Below, in pieces: positions 31,066-39,841 of a stretch of DNA of 45,189 bases (the stretch's first letter is position 1; every line of letters begins with the position of its first letter). A program made the position numbers and the translations under genes. The DNA comes from Mycobacterium sp. 1081908.1 (GTDB lineage: Bacteria; Actinomycetota; Actinomycetes; Mycobacteriales; Mycobacteriaceae). The DNA is taken from contig NZ_LZLY01000044.1 in assembly GCF_001673535.1 (NCBI RefSeq), positions 1-45,189 on the forward strand, written 5' to 3'. The notes below the pieces were generated by a model. The model saw only the letters and a program-made list of their open reading frames with translations, was not told where the DNA came from and did not search any database.

Positions 31066-31554
31066 ATGACGCCCAAGGCCTCGAAACAGGCCACCGCGCT
31101 GGACCCCGCCGTCACCGAACGGATCGGCGACCTGCTCCGGGCGCACGGGCTGCGCCGGATGGCGTCGCGGATCCAGGTGTTGGCGGTGCTCGAGCCGGTC
31201 AACGGGCACCTGCCGGTGGCGGAGATTCACCAGCGGGTGCGCGCGTCGTTGCCGCCGGACGCCCAGCCGCCCGACGTGGCGACCATCTACCGCACCGTCA
31301 CGACCCTGGTCGATCAGGGGGTGCTGCACGCGCTGACCCTCGAGGGCGGCGTGACCACCTACGGCCTGGCCACCGCGCCCCACCACCACGCGGTGTGCAC
31401 GCGGTGCGGCTCGATCATCGAGGTGCCCGCCCGCCAGCTGAGCTCGGCGCTCGAGCACGCGATGGCGGGCAGCTCCTTCGCGCTGTCGGAGGCGGCCGGC
31501 CTGACCCTGCACGGGTTGTGCCCCCGGTGCCAGCGGTCAGCCGAGGCTCAATAG
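31066..31554 (+). CDS. Fur-family metalloregulator, probably nickel-responsive (Nur-like)
   Basis: A 162-residue Fur-family repressor. The winged helix is at about residues 17-90 (LLRAHGLRRMASRIQVLAVLE and PPDVATIYRTVTTLVDQGVLHAL), the dimerisation domain after it. Metal and structural motifs: PHHHAVCTRCGSIIEVPA with the regulatory histidines and first CxxC, and LCPRCQR at the C-terminus as second CxxC of a zinc site. Divergent to nicT with a Nur-like box between them, so nickel control of uptake is likely. It could instead sense zinc or iron; the context favours nickel. Its last 18 bp overlap the end of mtr, convergently. It is absent between nicT and mtr in M. tuberculosis as I remember the order. 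Confidence 0.9.
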   Translation: MTPKASKQATALDPAVTERIGDLLRAHGLRRMASRIQVLAVLEPVNGHLPVAEIHQRVRASLPPDAQPPDVATIYRTVTTLVDQGVLHALTLEGGVTTYGLATAPHHHAVCTRCGSIIEVPARQLSSALEHAMAGSSFALSEAAGLTLHGLCPRCQRSAEAQ

Positions 31555-32916
31555 CGCGTTCTCGACCACCTCGGGCAGCGCCGGGTGAATCCAGTACTGG
31601 CCGCGCGCCATCTCCGCGGCGGTCACCCCGAAGCTCATCGCCTGGATCAGCGGCTGGATGATCGACGACGCCTGGTGGCCCATGATGTGCGCGCCCAAAA
31701 GGCACCCGCTGTTGCGCTCGGCGATGAGTTTGACCAGTCCGGTGGTGTCCTCCATGGCCCAGCCGTAGGCGACGCCGGCGTACTCCTGCACGGCGACCGT
31801 GATGTCGAATCCGCGCGCGACGGCCTGGTTTTCGGTCAGCCCGACCGTCGCCAGCTGGGGGTCGGTGAACACCGCCGACGGCACGAACCGGTGGTCGGTC
31901 GCGACCATCGACCCGGTGTCCTCCCAGTCGCACAGCAGGTTGTGCTGCACGACGCGGGCCTCGTGGTTGGCGACGTGCTTGAGCTGGTGCGGCGACGAGA
32001 CGTCGCCGAGCGCGAAAACGCCTCGCGCCGAAGTCCGTTGGTATTCGTCGACCGCCACCCGGCCGTCCTCGACGTCGACGCCGGCCTGCTCGGCGTCCAG
32101 CAGGTCGGCGTTGGACAGCCGGCCGGTCGCCACCAGCAGCAGGTCGGCGTTCAACGTGGACCCGTCGTCGAGCTCGAGCGCGACGCCGGAGCCGCGGTTG
32201 GCGGCGCCCACGACGTTGCGGTGGGTGCGCAGCTCCCACTTGGTGGCCGCGATGCGGGTGAACCGTTTGCACAGGGTGTCGTCGAAGTGCCGCAGCAGCG
32301 TGGCGCCCCGGACGATCAGGGTGACTCGCGCTCCGAGCGAGGAAAAGATGTGCGCGAATTCCGTTGCCACAAAGCCGCTTCCGACGATCGCGATGTGTTC
32401 GGGCAGCTCGGCGATGCGCATGACGGTGTCGCTGGTGTGGTAGTGCACGCCGGACGCCAGGATCGCCGCCGGGACCACCGGCCGTGAGCCCGCGGCGATC
32501 ACCACCTGGTCGGCGGCGAATTCCTCACCGGCGTTGGTGCGCAACAGATAGCGCCCGTCGGGCTGGACCGGCCCGAACCGGGTGTGCTGGCTGTACACGT
32601 CGACGTTGGGCAACGAGCGCCGGTAATCCTCGCCGCTCATCGAGATGGGGTCGATGCGGCCGAAGACGCGCGAGACGATGTCGTCCCAGCGCACCCGGTC
32701 GATATGCGCGTCGACGCCGAAGCGGGCCGCGTCGCGCACGGTGGCGGCCACCTCCGCGGCGTAGACGAACATCTTCGTCGGAATGCACCCGACGTTCAGG
32801 CAGGTGCCCCCGAAGGTGCCCTGCTCGCAGATGGCGGCGCGCTTGCCGGCGTAGCGGTCGTCGAGAATGGTGTTGCCCGAACCGGTTCCGATGATCGCGA
32901 TGTCGTACGTTTCCAT
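31537..32916 (-). CDS. mtr: Mycothione reductase (mycothiol disulfide reductase)
   Basis: A 459-residue FAD-dependent disulfide reductase that keeps mycothiol reduced using NADPH. FAD loop IIGTGSGN at residues 8-15; redox-active cysteines C39 and C44 in GGTCLNVGCIPTK; NADPH loop IAIVGSGFVATEFAHIFSSLG; second FAD segment ARGVFALGDVSSPHQL; C-terminal catalytic histidine in YWIHPALPEVVENAL. Length equals that recalled for M. tuberculosis Mtr (Rv2855). Presence of mycothiol enzymes supports the actinobacterial origin. It is followed by fur convergently and preceded by the hydrolase gene, 9 bp away. Confidence 0.96.
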   Translation of the reverse strand: METYDIAIIGTGSGNTILDDRYAGKRAAICEQGTFGGTCLNVGCIPTKMFVYAAEVAATVRDAARFGVDAHIDRVRWDDIVSRVFGRIDPISMSGEDYRRSLPNVDVYSQHTRFGPVQPDGRYLLRTNAGEEFAADQVVIAAGSRPVVPAAILASGVHYHTSDTVMRIAELPEHIAIVGSGFVATEFAHIFSSLGARVTLIVRGATLLRHFDDTLCKRFTRIAATKWELRTHRNVVGAANRGSGVALELDDGSTLNADLLLVATGRLSNADLLDAEQAGVDVEDGRVAVDEYQRTSARGVFALGDVSSPHQLKHVANHEARVVQHNLLCDWEDTGSMVATDHRFVPSAVFTDPQLATVGLTENQAVARGFDITVAVQEYAGVAYGWAMEDTTGLVKLIAERNSGCLLGAHIMGHQASSIIQPLIQAMSFGVTAAEMARGQYWIHPALPEVVENALLSLG

Positions 32917-32925
32917 GCTCGGCCG

Positions 32926-33960
32926 TCACCCCTTCCCCGAGGGTGCCGACGCGCCGGTGTTCTCGTTGCTGAGGTAGTCGTCCAGCCACAGCTCCAGTTC
33001 GCGGTACGCGGTCCGGCGCGGCTGGCTCAGCGACAGGAACACGTCGTGCTTGGCGTCGAGAACCGGGACGATGGTGCTGCGATTGCCGATGCAGCCGGCC
33101 CACTTGGCGATCTGGGTGACGTCGAGGACCGCGTCGCCGGTTTGCATGGACGCCGGGTCGGCGGTTTCCCGCACCGTGTGGTCGGAACGCAGGATCAGGT
33201 TGGGCACGCCGACGTCCAGGCCGCGCTGCAGCCGGGCCTGGCCGCGGCGGACGGCGTGCAGCCAGCCGAGGGTGATGGGGAAGCCGCCCAGCGGCTTCCA
33301 CTGCAGGTTGTAGTCGAACTCGCCGTGGTAGTCGCGGTGCAGGGTGGTGCCGTAGCCGCCCTCGGTGGACCCGCGGATCACGCCCTTGGACCGCACCCGG
33401 GACAGGCCGGCGATCACCGCCGAGGTCACCGAGTGGCGCAGCACCGCGGGGCCGTGCAGATCGAGGAACGGGCTGTTGAGCACCACGCCGCCGACGCCGG
33501 CGTGGGCCGCCGGATCGCGCCGGCGCAACCGGTCCAGCCACAACGGCACGATGAGCCCGCCGGAGGAATGGCCGTAAACCAGGACCTTGGCTCGCCGGCC
33601 GGACGGGCCGGGCTCGCGGATGACGGCCAGGGCGTGTCCGAGTTCGGCGTCGTAGTGGGCCAGGTCGGTGATGAAATGCGGGGTCTGGCCGTCGCGGCGG
33701 GACCGGCCGCACTTCTGCAGGTCCAGCGCGTAGAAGGCGAAGCCGCGATCGGCGAAGTGATCGGCCAACTCCGTGTGGAAGAAGTAGTCGGTGTAGCCGT
33801 GCACGGCCAGGACGGCGTGGCGCGCCGCGGTGGGCTCGCCGCGCCGGATCAGCGTTGCCACGATCTCGCCCTCGCCGGCGGGATCGGGCCCGAGCGGGAT
33901 GGTGTGCTGCCAATAGCCGGGCAGCACGTCGGGCACCCAGCCAGTCGCCCCGCCAGTCAC
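32926..33960 (-). CDS. Alpha/beta hydrolase (monoacylglycerol-lipase-like)
   Basis: A 344-residue serine hydrolase. AVLAVHGYTDYFFHTELADHF holds the oxyanion HG motif, RGFAFYALDLQKCGRS the following strand, and VLVYGHSSGGLIVPLWL the nucleophile elbow GHSSGG. The catalytic acid and histidine probably lie in LILRSDHTVRETAD and VLDAKHDVFLSL. It resembles Rv2854 in place and length. No signal peptide. Start GTG 33960 or the adjacent TTG 33963; I chose GTG. It is the first gene of a minus-strand pair with mtr, divergent from mqo with 81 bp between. Substrate unknown, probably an acyl ester. Confidence 0.9.
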   Translation of the reverse strand: MTGGATGWVPDVLPGYWQHTIPLGPDPAGEGEIVATLIRRGEPTAARHAVLAVHGYTDYFFHTELADHFADRGFAFYALDLQKCGRSRRDGQTPHFITDLAHYDAELGHALAVIREPGPSGRRAKVLVYGHSSGGLIVPLWLDRLRRRDPAAHAGVGGVVLNSPFLDLHGPAVLRHSVTSAVIAGLSRVRSKGVIRGSTEGGYGTTLHRDYHGEFDYNLQWKPLGGFPITLGWLHAVRRGQARLQRGLDVGVPNLILRSDHTVRETADPASMQTGDAVLDVTQIAKWAGCIGNRSTIVPVLDAKHDVFLSLSQPRRTAYRELELWLDDYLSNENTGASAPSGKG

Positions 33961-34029
33961 CAAGCCAGCTTAAAGGTTTTGCTGGTGACGGAGGGCCCGC
34001 ACGCGGTAAGTGCCCGGATGGCGCCGGGA

Positions 34030-34035
34030 TAACCT
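34030..34035 (+). promoter_or_regulatory. -10 element, leaderless promoter of mqo
   Basis: TAACCT is followed by six bases and the GTG at 34042. This spacing supports GTG 34042 as both transcription and translation start. Confidence 0.55.
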
Positions 34036-34041
34036 GGGACG

Positions 34042-35532
34042 GTGTCAGGCCTGGGCGGAACCGCACGCACCGATGTCGCGCTGGTCGGCGCCGGTGTCAT
34101 GAGTGCCACGCTGGGGGCGTTGCTGCGCCGGCTGGAGCCGGATTGGGACATCACCCTGATCGAGCGGCTCGACGCCGTCGCCGCCGAGAGCAGCAGCCCC
34201 TGGAACAACGCCGGCACCGGGCACTCCGCGCTGTGCGAGCTGAACTACACGCCGGAGAACCCCGACGGCTCGATCGACATCACCAAGGCGGTCCGGATCA
34301 ACGAGCAGTTCCAGGTGACCCGCCAGTTCTGGGCGTACGCGATGGAGAACGGCATCCTGACCGACCGCGGCTTTCTGAATCCGGTCCCGCACGCCAGCTT
34401 CGTGCGCGGGGCGCGGCGCGTGGACTACCTGCGGCGGCGCCAGCGCGCGCTGGCCCACAACCCCCTGTTCGCGCGCACCGAATTGATCGACGACCCCGAC
34501 GAGTTCGCCCGGCGGCTGCCGTTCATGGCCGCCAAACGCGACTTCTCCGAGCCGACCGCGCTCAACTGGGCCGCCGACGGCACCGACGTCGACTTCGGCG
34601 CGCTGACGCGGCAACTCGTCGGTTATTGCGTGCGGCGCGGCGCGACGGCGCTGTTCGGCCACGAGGTCCGCAACCTGTCCCGCCAATCCGACGGCAGCTG
34701 GACGCTGCTGGTCCGCAACCGGCGTACGGGCGAAAAGCGCCGGCTTAACGCGAAATTCGTCTTCGTCGGCGCGGGCGGCGACGCGCTGCCGCTGTTGCAG
34801 AAGTCGGGCATCGAGGAGGTCAGGGGCTACGCCGGCTTCCCGATCGGCGGCCGGTTCCTGCGCGCCGACCACCCGGCGCTCACCGCCGCGCACCGGGCCA
34901 AGGTGTACGGCACCCCGGCGCCGGGCGCGCCGCCGCTCGGCGCGCTGCATCTCGACCTTCGGTTCGTCAACGGTAAGTCGTGGCTGGTGTTCGGGCCGTA
35001 CGCCGGCTGGTCGCCGAAGTTCTTGAAACACGGCCACTCCACCGACCTGCCCCGCTCGATCAAGCCGCACAACCTGCTGTCGATGCTCGGCGTCGGGGTC
35101 ACCCAGCTGAGGCTGGTCAATTACCTGATCGGCCAGCTGCGGCTCTCCGAACCCGGCCGGGTGCGGGCGCTGCGCGAATTCGCCCCCAGCGCAGCAGATT
35201 CGGACTGGGAGCTCACGGTCGCCGGGCAGCGGGTCCAGGTGATCCGCCGCGACCGGCGCCGGGGCGGGGCGCTCGACTTCAACACCACCGTGCTCAGCGC
35301 CGGCGACGGCAGCATCGCCGGCCTGCTGGGCGGCTCCCCGGGGGCGTCGACCGCCGTGCCGATCATGCTCGACGTGCTGCAGCGCTGCTTCGCCGACCGG
35401 TATGAATCATGGGCGCCCGCGCTCAAGGAGATGGTGCCGTCGCTGGGCACGGAGCTGTCGCGCGAACCCGCGCTGTACGACGAGGTCTGGTCGTGGGGCA
35501 CGAAGGCGCTGGGGCTGGAGGCATCGGCATGA
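34042..35532 (+). CDS. mqo: Malate:quinone oxidoreductase
   Basis: A 496-residue FAD flavoprotein that oxidises malate and passes electrons to menaquinone at the inner face of the membrane. FAD loop [21 protein letters not shown] near the N-terminus; [60 protein letters not shown] and [19 protein letters not shown] are characteristic Mqo blocks. It matches Rv2852c in place and size. Start GTG with a leaderless promoter. Its end overlaps the GNAT gene as ATGA, so it heads the run toward the cobalamin genes. Confidence 0.96.
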   Translation: MSGLGGTARTDVALVGAGVMSATLGALLRRLEPDWDITLIERLDAVAAESSSPWNNAGTGHSALCELNYTPENPDGSIDITKAVRINEQFQVTRQFWAYAMENGILTDRGFLNPVPHASFVRGARRVDYLRRRQRALAHNPLFARTELIDDPDEFARRLPFMAAKRDFSEPTALNWAADGTDVDFGALTRQLVGYCVRRGATALFGHEVRNLSRQSDGSWTLLVRNRRTGEKRRLNAKFVFVGAGGDALPLLQKSGIEEVRGYAGFPIGGRFLRADHPALTAAHRAKVYGTPAPGAPPLGALHLDLRFVNGKSWLVFGPYAGWSPKFLKHGHSTDLPRSIKPHNLLSMLGVGVTQLRLVNYLIGQLRLSEPGRVRALREFAPSAADSDWELTVAGQRVQVIRRDRRRGGALDFNTTVLSAGDGSIAGLLGGSPGASTAVPIMLDVLQRCFADRYESWAPALKEMVPSLGTELSREPALYDEVWSWGTKALGLEASA

Positions 35533-36002
35533 CCGAAGCGCTGCGCCGGGTGTGGGCCAAAGACCTTGACGTCCCAACCCTTTACGAGCTGCTCAAGCTA
35601 CGGGTGGAGGTGTTCGTCGTCGAGCAGGCCTGCCCGTACCCGGAGCTCGACGGGCGCGACCTGCTCGCCGAGACCCGGCACTTCTGGCTGGAAACGCCCG
35701 ACGGCGAGGTGATCTGCACGCTGCGGTTGATGGAGGAGCACGCCGGGGGCGAGAAGGCGTTCCGGATCGGGCGGCTGTGCACCAAACGCAGCGCCCGCGG
35801 ACAGGGCCACACCACCAGGCTGCTGCGCGCCGCGCTCGCCGAGGTCGGCGACTACCCGTGCCGGATCGACGCGCAGACGTACCTGGCCGACATGTACGCC
35901 CAGCACGGATTCGTCCGCGCCGGCGACGATTTCGTCGACGACGGCATCCCGCACGTGCCGATGCTCAAGCCCTCCCGCTCCGGTGCGGTGGAGCAGCCGT
36001 GA
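35529..36002 (+). CDS. GNAT-family N-acetyltransferase, ElaA-like
   Basis: A 157-residue single-domain [31 protein letters not shown] is the ElaA-type N-terminus; [36 protein letters not shown] (acetyl-CoA loop RGQG) and [28 protein letters not shown] complete the fold. It corresponds to Rv2851c in place. Substrate unknown. ATG 35529 overlaps the mqo stop by 4 bp, and its own stop overlaps the next start as GTGA. Confidence 0.93.
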   Translation: MTEALRRVWAKDLDVPTLYELLKLRVEVFVVEQACPYPELDGRDLLAETRHFWLETPDGEVICTLRLMEEHAGGEKAFRIGRLCTKRSARGQGHTTRLLRAALAEVGDYPCRIDAQTYLADMYAQHGFVRAGDDFVDDGIPHVPMLKPSRSGAVEQP

Positions 36003-37837
36003 AGCCGTATCCGTTCAGCGCGATCGTCGGGCACGACCAACTGCGCCTCGCCCTGCTGCTGTGTGCCGTGCGCCCGGAGATCGGCGGCGCGCTCATCCGC
36101 GGCGAGAAGGGCACCGCCAAGTCGACGGCCGTGCGCGGGCTGGCCGGGCTGCTGGCCGCCGCGTCGGGACGCGACGCGGCAAACGGGGAGCAGGCGCTGG
36201 TCGAAATGCCGCTCGGCGCAACCGAAGACCGCGTGATCGGGTCGCTGGACCTGCAGCGGGTGCTGCGCGACGGCGAGCACGCGTTCTTGCCGGGGCTGCT
36301 GTCGCGCGCCCACGGCGGGGTGCTCTACGTCGACGAGGTCAACCTGTTGCACGACCACCTGGTCGACGTGCTGCTCGACGCCGCGGCGATGGGGCGGGTG
36401 CACATCGAGCGCGACGGCGTCTCCCACTCGCACGAGGCGCGCTTCGTGTTGATCGGCACCATGAACCCGGAGGAGGGCGAGCTGCGTCCGCAGCTGCTGG
36501 ACCGCTTCGGCCTCACCGTCGACGTGCGCGCGTCGCGCGACGTCGACGTGCGTGCACAGGTCATCCGGCAGCGCATGGCCTACGAGGCGGACCCGGACGC
36601 GTTCGCGGCGCGCTACGCCGACGCCGACGCGGAACTGGCCCGCCGGCTCGCCGCGGCGCGCGCCCTCGTCGACCAGGTGGCGTTGCCGGACAACGAGTTA
36701 CGGCGCATCGCGGCGCTGTGCGCGGCGTTCGACGTCGACGGCATGCGGGCCGACCTGGTGGTGGCCCGCACGGCCGTCGCACACGCCGCGTGGCGCGGCG
36801 CCACGACCGTCGAGGAGCAGGACATCCGGGTGGCGGCCGAGCTTGCGCTGCCGCACCGGCGCCGCCGCGACCCGTTCGACGACCCCGGCATCGACCGCGA
36901 CCAGCTGGACGAGGCCCTGGCGCAAGCCGGCTCCGACGACCCCGAGCCCGATCCCGATCCGCCGGGCGGCGGCCAGGCCGCGGACGCGCCAGCGCCGCAA
37001 CCGAATTCGACGCCGCGGCCCGCATCTTCGACGAAACCCAGCGCGCCGCCGTCGGCGACGTTTCGCACCCGCGCGCTGACCGTTCCCGGGGTCGGCGAGG
37101 GCGCACCCGGGCGGCGGTCGCGGGCGCGCAACGCCTCCGGCAGGGTGGTCGCGGCGGCCGACGGCGGCGAAACCGGCGCGCACGGGCTACACCTGTTCGC
37201 GACCATGCTGGCGGCCGCCGAGCGCGCCGGGGCGGGACCGCTGCGGCCGGACCCGCGGGACGTGCGCCGCGCGATCCGCGAGGGGCGCGAAGGCAACCTG
37301 GTGATCTTCGTCGTCGACGCGTCGGGGTCGATGGCCGCGCGGGATCGCATGGCCGCCGTGAGCGGCGCCGCCCTGTCGCTGCTGCGCGACGCCTACCAGC
37401 GCCGGGACAAGGTCGCGGTGATCACCTTCCGCCAATCCGAGGCCCGGCTGTTGTTGCCGCCGACATCGTCGGCGCACATCGCCGGGCGGCGACTGGCCCG
37501 CTTCGACACCGGCGGCAAGACCCCGCTCGCCGAGGGCCTGTTGGCCGCGCGCGAGCTGATCGTCCGGGAAAAGGCGCGCGACCGCGCGCGACGCCCGCTG
37601 GTGGTCGTGCTCACCGACGGCCGGGCCACCGCCGGGCCGGACCCGTTGGGGCGCAGCCGGATCGCGGCGGCCCGGCTGCTCGCCGAGGGCGCCGCCGCGG
37701 TGGTCGTGGACTGCGAGACCTCGTACGTGCGGCTGGGGCTGGCCGGTCAACTGGCGGATCAGCTCGGCGCGCCGGCGGTGCGGCTGGAGCAATTGCGCGC
37801 CGACCATCTCACGCGCGCCGTGCGCGGCGCGGCCTGA
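35999..37837 (+). CDS. Magnesium/cobalt chelatase-like AAA+ and VWA protein
   Basis: A 612-residue fusion of ChlI-type and ChlD-type modules. AAA+ part: Walker A GEKGTAKS (residues 35-42), Walker [12 protein letters not shown], sensor [20 protein letters not shown] Pro/Ala/Asp-rich linker lies at about 315-370. The VWA part has the MIDAS motif DASGSM at 440 and VVLTDGRAT. Mycobacteria make no chlorophyll; next to cobO and cobB it probably assists cobalt insertion with a CobN-type subunit encoded elsewhere (inference). It resembles Rv2850c. GTG start overlapping the GNAT stop; 16 bp before cobO. Confidence 0.92.
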   Translation: MKPYPFSAIVGHDQLRLALLLCAVRPEIGGALIRGEKGTAKSTAVRGLAGLLAAASGRDAANGEQALVEMPLGATEDRVIGSLDLQRVLRDGEHAFLPGLLSRAHGGVLYVDEVNLLHDHLVDVLLDAAAMGRVHIERDGVSHSHEARFVLIGTMNPEEGELRPQLLDRFGLTVDVRASRDVDVRAQVIRQRMAYEADPDAFAARYADADAELARRLAAARALVDQVALPDNELRRIAALCAAFDVDGMRADLVVARTAVAHAAWRGATTVEEQDIRVAAELALPHRRRRDPFDDPGIDRDQLDEALAQAGSDDPEPDPDPPGGGQAADAPAPQPNSTPRPASSTKPSAPPSATFRTRALTVPGVGEGAPGRRSRARNASGRVVAAADGGETGAHGLHLFATMLAAAERAGAGPLRPDPRDVRRAIREGREGNLVIFVVDASGSMAARDRMAAVSGAALSLLRDAYQRRDKVAVITFRQSEARLLLPPTSSAHIAGRRLARFDTGGKTPLAEGLLAARELIVREKARDRARRPLVVVLTDGRATAGPDPLGRSRIAAARLLAEGAAAVVVDCETSYVRLGLAGQLADQLGAPAVRLEQLRADHLTRAVRGAA

Positions 37838-37853
37838 GCGGGGATACGCGTCC

Positions 37854-38468
37854 ATGCCACAGGGAAAACCGCTCGAAGTGCCCGACGACGGCCTGACCAC
37901 CCGGGCGCGGCGCAACACGCCCGTCCTGGCGGTGCACACCGGTGCGGGCAAGGGGAAGTCGACGGCGGCGTTCGGAATGGCGTTGCGGGCGTGGAACGCC
38001 GGGCTGCGCGTGGCGGTGTTCCAATTCGTCAAGAGCGCGAAGTGGAAGGTCGGCGAGGAGGCGGCCTTCGGCCGGCTCGCCGAACTCCACGACCGCGACG
38101 GCGTCGGCGGCGAAGTCGAATGGCACAAGATGGGCTCGGGCTGGTCCTGGACGCGCAAGTCGGGCAGCGAAATCGACCACGCGGCGGCCGCGGCCGACGG
38201 TTGGGCCGAGATCGCGCGCCGGCTGGCCGCGCAGCGCCACGACTTCTACGTGCTCGACGAATTCACCTATCCGCTCAAGTGGGGCTGGGTCGACGTCGAC
38301 GACGTGGTCGACGTGCTGCTGGCCAGGTCCGGCCACCAGCACGTGGTGATCACCGGGCGCGACGCCCCCCAACGGCTGGTCGACGCCGCCGATCTGGTCA
38401 CCGAGATGACCAAGGTCAAGCATCCGATGGACGCGGGGCGCAAGGGGCAGAAGGGCATCGAATGGTGA
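37854..38468 (+). CDS. cobO: Cob(I)yrinic acid a,c-diamide adenosyltransferase
   Basis: A 204-residue CobA/BtuR-type adenosyltransferase that attaches the upper adenosyl ligand to corrinoid. P-loop for ATP: VHTGAGKGKSTAAFGMALRAW (residues about 25-45). Further blocks: VFQFVKSAKWKVGE, EWHKMGSGWSW, FYVLDEFTYPLKWGWVD and HVVITGRDAPQRLVDAADLVTEMTKVKHP. Length is close to that recalled for M. tuberculosis CobO. ATG 37854; its end overlaps cobB. It belongs to the cobO-cobB pathway segment. Confidence 0.96.
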   Translation: MPQGKPLEVPDDGLTTRARRNTPVLAVHTGAGKGKSTAAFGMALRAWNAGLRVAVFQFVKSAKWKVGEEAAFGRLAELHDRDGVGGEVEWHKMGSGWSWTRKSGSEIDHAAAAADGWAEIARRLAAQRHDFYVLDEFTYPLKWGWVDVDDVVDVLLARSGHQHVVITGRDAPQRLVDAADLVTEMTKVKHPMDAGRKGQKGIEW

Positions 38469-39832
38469 GCGTCCCCGCGGTGGTCATCGCCGCGCCCGCA
38501 TCGGGCAGTGGAAAGACCACCGTCGCAACGGGTTTGATCGGCGCACTGCGCGGGGCGGGCCACGCCGTCGCGCCGTTCAAGGTCGGCCCCGACTTCATCG
38601 ACCCGGGCTACCACGGCCTGGCCGCCGGGCGCCCCGGCCGCAACCTCGATCCGGTGTTGGTGGGGGAGCGGCTCATTGGGCCGCTCTACGCGCACGGGGC
38701 CGCCGGCGCGGACATAGCGGTGATCGAGGGCGTGATGGGGCTCTTCGACGGGCGGATCGGGACGACGGCGCCCGCCGCGGGCTCCACCGCGCACGTCGCC
38801 GGCCTGCTGGGCGCCCCGGTGATCCTGGTGGTCGACGCGCGCGGCCAGGGTCACAGCATCGCCGCGCTGCTGCACGGGTTTTCGACCTTCGACGCCGCCA
38901 CCCGCATCAGCGGCGTGATCCTCAACCGGGTCGGATCGGACCGGCACGAGCAGGTGCTGCGGCAGGCCTGCGAGCGGGCCGGCGTGCCGGTGCTGGGCGC
39001 CATCCCCCGGTCGGCCGAATTGGAGCTTCCCACAAGGTATCTCGGGCTCGTCACGGCCGTGGAGTACGGGCGGCGCGCGCACGACGCGGTGGCGGCGATG
39101 ACCGCCCTGGTCGCCCGCCACGTCGACCTGGCCGCCGTGGTGGCCGCCGCCCGCTGCGGCTGCGCCGACCGGCCGTGGGACCCCGCCGCGGCGGTGGGGG
39201 AGCAGCCGGCCGCGCGCGCCACCGTCGCCATGGCGGCCGGAAAGGCCTTCAGCTTCGGCTATGCCGAGCACGCGGAGCTGCTGCGCGCCGCCGGCGCCGA
39301 CGTCGCCGAGTTCGACCCGCTCGTCGACGCGCTGCCCGACGGCACCGACGCGGTCCTGTTGCCCGGCGGCTTTCCCGAACAGTTCACCGCGGAGCTATCC
39401 GCCAACGATGTCGTCCGCCGCCAGATCAACGAGCTGGCCGCCGCCGGCGCGCCCGTGCACGCCGAATGCGCCGGGCTGATCTACCTGGCCGCCGAACTCG
39501 ACGGGCACCCGATGTGCGGGGTGCTGGCCGGGTCGGCGCGCTTCACGCCGAACCTCACGCTGGCCTACCGCGAGGCCGTCGCCGTGGCCGATTCGCCGCT
39601 CTATTCCGTCGGGGAGCGAGCGGTCGGGCACGAATTCCACCGCACCGCAGTCACTTTCGCCCGCGTTTACCAGCCGGCGTGGGTGTACCGGGGCGGGGGT
39701 GCGGACGCGGTCTCCGACGGGGCCGTGCACGCCGGCGTGCACGCCTCGTACCTGCACACCCACCCGGCCGCGGCACCGGGCGCCGTGGCGCGCTTCGTCG
39801 CGCGCGCGGGCCGGCCGTCGCACAACCCTTAG
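38462..39832 (+). CDS. cobB: Cobyrinate a,c-diamide synthase
   Basis: A 456-residue amidotransferase that amidates the a and c carboxyls of cobyrinic acid. ATPase loop APASGSGKTTVATG near the N-terminus, FKVGPDFIDPGYH and VIEGVMGLFDG in the middle; the glutaminase domain has LLPGGFPEQF, the nucleophile cysteine in VHAECAGLIYLA and a histidine in HASYLHTHPA. ATG 38462 overlaps cobO by 7 bp; GTG 38465 gives a 4-bp overlap and is equally possible. It acts before cobQ, which is near the start of this window. Confidence 0.95.
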   Translation: MVSVPAVVIAAPASGSGKTTVATGLIGALRGAGHAVAPFKVGPDFIDPGYHGLAAGRPGRNLDPVLVGERLIGPLYAHGAAGADIAVIEGVMGLFDGRIGTTAPAAGSTAHVAGLLGAPVILVVDARGQGHSIAALLHGFSTFDAATRISGVILNRVGSDRHEQVLRQACERAGVPVLGAIPRSAELELPTRYLGLVTAVEYGRRAHDAVAAMTALVARHVDLAAVVAAARCGCADRPWDPAAAVGEQPAARATVAMAAGKAFSFGYAEHAELLRAAGADVAEFDPLVDALPDGTDAVLLPGGFPEQFTAELSANDVVRRQINELAAAGAPVHAECAGLIYLAAELDGHPMCGVLAGSARFTPNLTLAYREAVAVADSPLYSVGERAVGHEFHRTAVTFARVYQPAWVYRGGGADAVSDGAVHAGVHASYLHTHPAAAPGAVARFVARAGRPSHNP

Positions 39833-39835
39833 GCT
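39830..39835 (+). promoter_or_regulatory. -10 element, leaderless promoter of cysG
   Basis: TAGGCT, overlapping the end of cobB, is followed by six bases and the GTG at 39842. The same hexamer precedes proS at 42711. Confidence 0.5.
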
Positions 39836-39841
39836 TGCCGG

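Noticed and set aside
29451..31661. Long plus-strand open frame (736 codons) across hypA, nicT and the Fur-family gene
   Set aside because: It crosses three well-supported genes in another frame, has low-complexity Arg/Gln/Asp/His content and no recognisable domain.
35999..37837. Chlorophyll-pathway magnesium chelatase
   Set aside because: There are no other chlorophyll genes; the position beside cobO and cobB favours cobalt chelation or an unknown AAA+/VWA role.
35983..37896. Alternative plus-strand frame over the chelatase gene (637 codons)
   Set aside because: It is an Arg/Gly/Ala-rich shadow; the true frame carries Walker A, Walker B and MIDAS motifs.
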